Shown piece after piece: positions 60,418-64,000 of a stretch of DNA of 64,000 nt; the stretch's first letter is position 1, and each line of letters starts with the position of its first letter. The position numbers and the translations under genes were made by a program. This DNA is from BOG-938 sp035524315 (GTDB taxonomy: Bacteria > Pseudomonadota > Alphaproteobacteria > Caulobacterales > Caulobacteraceae), in the NCBI GenBank assembly GCA_035524315.1, contig DATKPD010000008.1:1-64000 (forward strand). Reading direction: 5' to 3'. Below the pieces are notes generated by a model that was not told the origin of the DNA, did not search any database, and saw nothing but the letters and a program-made list of their open reading frames with translations.

Positions 60418-61565
60418 GAAAACCCTCTCGCGGCGCCCGCCGCGTCGATGAAGCCCGCCAGGGCCGAGCGCATCACTGGCTCGTCGAGCAGGAAGGCGTC
60501 GTGGCCCTTGTCGCTGTCGATCTCGACGAAGCTGGCCCGCGCGCCCGCCGCGTTGAGCGCGCGCACGATCGTGCGGCTTTCCGGCGTGGGATAGAGCCAG
60601 TCGGAGGTGAACGACAGGACGCAGAAGCGCGTCTGCCGCGCGCCGCGGAACGCCTCGGCCAGCACCCCGCCATACCCCGCCGCCAGGTCGAAATAGTCGA
60701 TAGCGCGGGTGATATAGAGGTAGGAGTTAGCATCGAAGCGATCGACGAAGGTCGAGCCCTGGTGGCGCAGATAGCTCTCCACCTGGAAGTCGGCGTCGAA
60801 GCCCCACGACAGGCCGTCTCGCTGCAGTTCGCGCCCGAACTTGCGCTGCAGAGCCGGCTGCGACAGGTAGGTGATGTGCGCGGCCATGCGGGCCACCGCC
60901 AGTCCCTTTTCCGGGCGCACGCCCTGCGCCGCGTAATCGCCGCCGCACCAGTTGGGATCGGCCATGATCGCCTGGCGCCCGACTTCGTGGAAGGCGATGT
61001 TCTGGGCCGAATGGCGCGTCGTGGCGGCCAGGCACACGACCGAGAACACCCGTTCGGGATAGTCGGCCGCCCACTGCATCGCCTGCATGCCGCCCATCGA
61101 TCCGCCCACCACCGCGAACAGGGTGTCGATGCCGAGCTGGTCGATCAGCATGGCCTGGGCGCGCACCATGTCGGCGATGGTGATCACCGGAAAGCTCAAG
61201 CCCCACGGCTTCCCCGTGTCCGGATTGATCGAGGACGGGCCGGTCGAGCCCATGCAGCCCCCGATGACATTGGAGCAGATGATGAAGTGCTTGGCCGGGT
61301 CGAGCGGCAGGCCGGGGCCAACGGTCTGGCTCCACCACCCGGACTTGCCGCTGGCCGGGTGCAGGCCGGCCACATGCTGGTCGCCGGTCAGGGCGTGGCA
61401 CACCAGCACCGCGTTGCTCTTGTCGGCGTTGAGCGCGCCATAGGTGCGGTAGGCGATCTCGACCTGGTCCAGGCGCGCGCCCGACTCCAGGCGCAGAGGC
61501 TGCGCCAGGCGGACGAGGCCTTCGCCATCGACAGCGGCTGACCGAACAGGGTCTGAAATGCTCAT
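60414..61565 (-). CDS. metX: Homoserine O-acyltransferase MetX
   Basis: 383 residues, alpha/beta hydrolase fold. Catalytic Ser in VVGGSMGGMQAMQWA near residue 150; SNVIGGCMGSTGPSSINPDT and the late DKGHDAFLLDE (His) complete the triad region. ATG at 61565 (MSISDPVRSAAV) is chosen; a longer frame to 61709 is rejected because it runs into the divergent sixA-like gene. Whether the donor is acetyl- or succinyl-CoA cannot be told from the sequence; MetZ in this window prefers the succinyl ester. Confidence 0.95.
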   Translation of the reverse strand: MSISDPVRSAAVDGEGLVRLAQPLRLESGARLDQVEIAYRTYGALNADKSNAVLVCHALTGDQHVAGLHPASGKSGWWSQTVGPGLPLDPAKHFIICSNVIGGCMGSTGPSSINPDTGKPWGLSFPVITIADMVRAQAMLIDQLGIDTLFAVVGGSMGGMQAMQWAADYPERVFSVVCLAATTRHSAQNIAFHEVGRQAIMADPNWCGGDYAAQGVRPEKGLAVARMAAHITYLSQPALQRKFGRELQRDGLSWGFDADFQVESYLRHQGSTFVDRFDANSYLYITRAIDYFDLAAGYGGVLAEAFRGARQTRFCVLSFTSDWLYPTPESRTIVRALNAAGARASFVEIDSDKGHDAFLLDEPVMRSALAGFIDAAGAARGFS

Positions 61566-61682
61566 TGCACGCCTTGGATCGCTTACCTTGCCTGGTGTCA
61601 ACTGGAGCGCCTCTTCCCTGCGCCCCCGCCAGGACCTATGAACCGGACCGGGGCCCGGCACATATAGGGAGCGCAAGCACGA

Positions 61683-62189
61683 ATGGACCGGCTGATCCTG
61701 CTGAGACACGGCAAGGCGGAAGCGAACGCGCCATCCGGCAAGGACTTCGACCGCGTCCTGACCGAGCGGGGCCGGCGCGACACCCTGATGGTGGTCCGCG
61801 CCCTGGTCGAGGCTGGCTTCGTCCCGGACGTGGCGCTGGTGTCGCCCGCTGCGCGCGCGCGGGACACCTGGGCCGCCGCCGCCGAAGCCCTGCCGGGAAC
61901 CACGGCCCTGTTCGAGCCGGCGCTCTACAATGCCGAGCCGGACGTGATCTGGGCCCAGGCGCAGGACAAGGGCCAGAACTATGGCGCGGTCCTAATCGTG
62001 GCCCACAATCCTGGCCTGCACCAGCTCGCCGCGACCCTGGCTCAGCGCTGTTCCGACGCGCCGGACCGGATCCAGCTCAACGCCGGCTTTCCTACCAGCG
62101 CCGCCGCCGCATTCGACTTCCAGGCGAGCCGGTTCGTCCTCTTCACCGCCAAGGGCCTTGGCGGCGGCGCCGGTGGCTTCGCGCCATGA
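61683..62189 (+). CDS. SixA-like histidine phosphatase
   Basis: 168 residues, branch 2 histidine phosphatase. RHG motif MDRLILLRHGKAEAN at the start, LTERGRRDT, LVSPAARARDTW, and the second catalytic His in LIVAHNPGLHQLA. SixA dephosphorylates His-phosphotransfer proteins; the target here is unknown. Its stop overlaps the next ATG (ATGA). Confidence 0.9.
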   Translation: MDRLILLRHGKAEANAPSGKDFDRVLTERGRRDTLMVVRALVEAGFVPDVALVSPAARARDTWAAAAEALPGTTALFEPALYNAEPDVIWAQAQDKGQNYGAVLIVAHNPGLHQLAATLAQRCSDAPDRIQLNAGFPTSAAAAFDFQASRFVLFTAKGLGGGAGGFAP

Positions 62190-62524
62190 CGCCGGTCTAC
62201 AAGATCCTGCCGGCCGGCGAGTGGCGCGCCGCCCTCGCCGTGGGCCGGTTCGAAGGCTCGGCGGTGGACCTCCAGGACGGCTATATTCACCTGTCGACCG
62301 CCCAGCAGGCCCAGGAAACCGCGCGGCGCCATTTTCACGGCCAGGCGGATCTGGTGCTGGTGCGGCTCGACGCCGACGCCCTGGGCGGCGCGATCCGGTG
62401 GGAGCCGTCGCGCGGCGGCGCGCTCTTCCCGCACCTCTACGGGCCGCTTGATGTGGCCGCCGCCCTCGACGTGCGCGCCTTGACGCTTGGCGAGGACGGC
62501 GCGCCGCTGGTGGACGCGCCATGA
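62186..62524 (+). CDS. DUF952 family protein
   Basis: 112 residues. VYKILPAGEWRAALAVGRFE, DGYIHLSTAQQAQETARRHF and WEPSRGGALFPHLYGPLDV fit DUF952, a glutathione-S-transferase-linked domain of unknown role. Four-base overlaps at both ends with sixA-like and pyrD genes make a tight operon. Confidence 0.88.
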   Translation: MTPVYKILPAGEWRAALAVGRFEGSAVDLQDGYIHLSTAQQAQETARRHFHGQADLVLVRLDADALGGAIRWEPSRGGALFPHLYGPLDVAAALDVRALTLGEDGAPLVDAP

Positions 62525-63570
62525 TCCACACCCTGGCCGCGGCGGCCCTGCGCCGCATGGACCCCGAACAGGCGCATGGCGCGGCAATCAGCGCCCTCAG
62601 GCTCGGGCTCGGTCCCCGCGACCGGACGCCGGACGATCCGGTGCTGGCCACCCGACTGGGCGCCCTGATCTTGCCCAACTGCGTCGGTCTGGCCGCGGGG
62701 TTCGACAAGAACGCCGAGGTCCCCGACCCCATGCTGGCCGCCGGCTTCGGCCTGGTCGAATGCGGGACCGTCACGCCCCTCGCCCAGGCCGGCAATCCCC
62801 AGCCACGCCTGTTTCGCCTGCGCGAGGACGGGGCCGTGATCAACCGGCTGGGCTTCAACAACCAGGGCCTGGACGCCTTCGCGCGCCGCTTGGCCGCCCG
62901 TCCGCGTCGCGGCGTGGTCGGGGCCAATGTCGGGGCCAATAAGGAGTCCCAAGACCGCATCGGCGACTATGTGACGGGGCTGAGGCGACTGTGGCCCCTG
63001 GCCGACTATTTCACCGCCAACATCTCCTCGCCCAACACGCCCGGCCTGCGCGACCTGCAGTCCGGCCCCGCCCTGGACGAGCTTCTGAGCCGGATCGCCG
63101 AGGCGCGCGCCGAGCTGACCGCCGGGATCGGTCCCCGCCCCCTGCTGCTCAAGGTGGCCCCCGACCTGATCGACGCGCAGATCGAGGCCATCTGCGACGC
63201 CGCCGCCCGCTACGGCCTGGACGCTGTCATCGTGGGCAACACCACCCTGTCGAGGCCCGCCTCCCTAAGATCAGCGTTCAAGGACGAGACAGGCGGCCTG
63301 TCCGGCGCGCCCCTGATGGCGCTATCGACCGAAATCCTGCGCCAGTTCCATGCCGCGGCCCGGGGCCGGTTCGCCCTGGTCGGCGCGGGCGGGATCGCCA
63401 GCGGCGCCGACGCCTACGCCAAGATCCGCGCGGGCGCGTCGCTGGTGCAGCTCTACAGCGCCATGGTCTACGAGGGGCCGAGCCTTGCGGCGCGGATCAA
63501 GCGCGATCTGGCCGCCCGGCTCAAGGCCGACGGCTTCGCCGCCGTCGCCGACGCGACCGGCGCGCGCTAG
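62521..63570 (+). CDS. pyrD: Dihydroorotate dehydrogenase (quinone), class 2
   Basis: 349 residues. Membrane-associated flavoenzyme oxidising dihydroorotate to orotate in pyrimidine synthesis. Motifs: AAGFDKNAEVPDPMLAAGFG near residue 60, FNNQGLDAF, ANISSPNTPGLRDLQ (catalytic Ser loop) and the FMN-binding LVGAGGIASGADAYAKIRAG. Starts in an ATGA overlap with DUF952. Confidence 0.97.
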   Translation: MIHTLAAAALRRMDPEQAHGAAISALRLGLGPRDRTPDDPVLATRLGALILPNCVGLAAGFDKNAEVPDPMLAAGFGLVECGTVTPLAQAGNPQPRLFRLREDGAVINRLGFNNQGLDAFARRLAARPRRGVVGANVGANKESQDRIGDYVTGLRRLWPLADYFTANISSPNTPGLRDLQSGPALDELLSRIAEARAELTAGIGPRPLLLKVAPDLIDAQIEAICDAAARYGLDAVIVGNTTLSRPASLRSAFKDETGGLSGAPLMALSTEILRQFHAAARGRFALVGAGGIASGADAYAKIRAGASLVQLYSAMVYEGPSLAARIKRDLAARLKADGFAAVADATGAR

Positions 63571-63579
63571 GCGCCCGAG

Positions 63580-64000
63580 GTGGAACACCCCCCCAGCCGC
63601 GAGCCCGTCACCCCCCTCGGCAAGGCGCTCAAGGCGGCGATGCGCTTCGGACCGGCTGTGGTGTTGGCGGCGGGCCTCGCCTGGGCGCTGTCGAGCGGCG
63701 TGCTGCGCCACCTGTCGCTGCGTGAGCTGCGCGACAGCCGCTTTGAGCTCCAGGCCTTCGTCCACGCCCATCCGCTCGAGGCGCTGGGCGGCTATGTGCT
63801 GGCCTATATCGCAGTGGTCAGCCTGTCCCTGCCGGGCGCATTGATCATGACCCTGACCGGAGGGTTCCTGTTCGGGCCATGGCTCGGCGGCGGCGTGGCC
63901 GACCTGGCCTGTTCGGCGGGGGCCGTGGTGGTGTTCGCCGTCTGCCGCCTGGCCGCCGGCGACAGCCTGGAGCGGCGCGCCAACCCGCGCTTCAGGGCGT
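63580..64000 (+). CDS. TVP38/TMEM64 family membrane protein, 3' end outside window
   Basis: Starts with GTG at 63580, nine bases after pyrD, and is open to the window end (140 residues visible). Helices: PAVVLAAGLAWALSSGV and YVLAYIAVVSLSLPGALIMT, then the family motif LTGGFLFGPWLGGGVADLAC. Such DedA/TVP38-like proteins are likely lipid or small-molecule scramblases or transporters. Probably co-transcribed with pyrD. Confidence 0.85.
   Translation, partial: MEHPPSREPVTPLGKALKAAMRFGPAVVLAAGLAWALSSGVLRHLSLRELRDSRFELQAFVHAHPLEALGGYVLAYIAVVSLSLPGALIMTLTGGFLFGPWLGGGVADLACSAGAVVVFAVCRLAAGDSLERRANPRFRA

Noticed and set aside
61566..61682. SAM riboswitch before metX
   Set aside because: Looked for SAM-II-type conserved UUUA and GCUAAAG segments and for SAM/SAH patterns in this leader; none is present.

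Overview
The window is very GC-rich, tightly packed chromosomal DNA from an alphaproteobacterium, most likely of the Caulobacterales (Caulobacter/Phenylobacterium type). This is inferred from gene content: a TipF-like degenerate EAL protein, a GTP-type PEP carboxykinase, the neighbourhoods tadA/rluB/rsmD, ileS-lspA-DUF3035, argD-argF-hslO and metX-metW, and the lineage-type families DUF3297 and DUF2188. I see no rRNA, CRISPR array, insertion sequence or prophage. There is one tRNA, tRNA-Gly(CCC).

Layout. 1-8.2 kb: 3' part of a serine-hydrolase-fold membrane protein whose active-site motifs are all lost, a RusA nuclease, fumC, a hybrid histidine kinase with an ethylene-receptor-type sensor, a flavin reductase, a PilZ protein and pckG. 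8.4-11 kb: a TPR/ATP-grasp protein between two small RcnB-like exported proteins. 11-16.5 kb: groES-groEL with CIRCE, promoter and terminator, then tadA, an RluB-type pseudouridine synthase, rsmD and a PKHD dioxygenase. 16.5-25.5 kb: mutL, a DUF3035 lipoprotein, ileS-lspA, DUF1761, and a HAD-maoC-ribF operon. 25.5-31.4 kb: DEAD-box helicase, SYLF protein, TipF-like protein, MFS transporter, and a SemiSWEET preceded by an unlisted 55-codon membrane ORF. 31.5-34.4 kb: phoR-phoU-phoB, with no pst genes inside. 34.4-45.5 kb: a dioxygenase, an AsmA protein, argD-argF-hslO, metZ, a dCTP deaminase, pgm and tRNA-Gly. 45.6-49.1 kb: TSUP permease, a decayed cytochrome c gene, an AT-rich control region, folE and small proteins. 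49.1-53.7 kb: a second TPR/ATP-grasp paralogue, DUF3297, a short MprF and membrane proteins. 54-64 kb: phaR/phaA, gloB-DUF985, a methyltransferase, a PII protein, metX-metW, sixA-DUF952-pyrD and the start of a TVP38-family gene.

How the genes fit together. Most of the content is core metabolism: TCA cycle and gluconeogenesis (fumC, pckG, pgm), arginine (argDF), methionine (metXW, metZ), pyrimidine, folate and flavin synthesis, and PHB. Translation, RNA modification and chaperone genes are mixed in. Many pairs overlap by 1-4 bases (ATGA or TGATG on one strand, CTAG at convergent ends), so translational coupling is probably common.

The parts most worth following up are the two TPR/ATP-grasp paralogues with their RcnB-like neighbours, the kinase that keeps the copper/ethylene-site residues of plant ETR1 at identical spacing, the compact phoR-phoU-phoB locus, three very small membrane-protein ORFs with good ribosome binding sites, and the structured leader before argDF.
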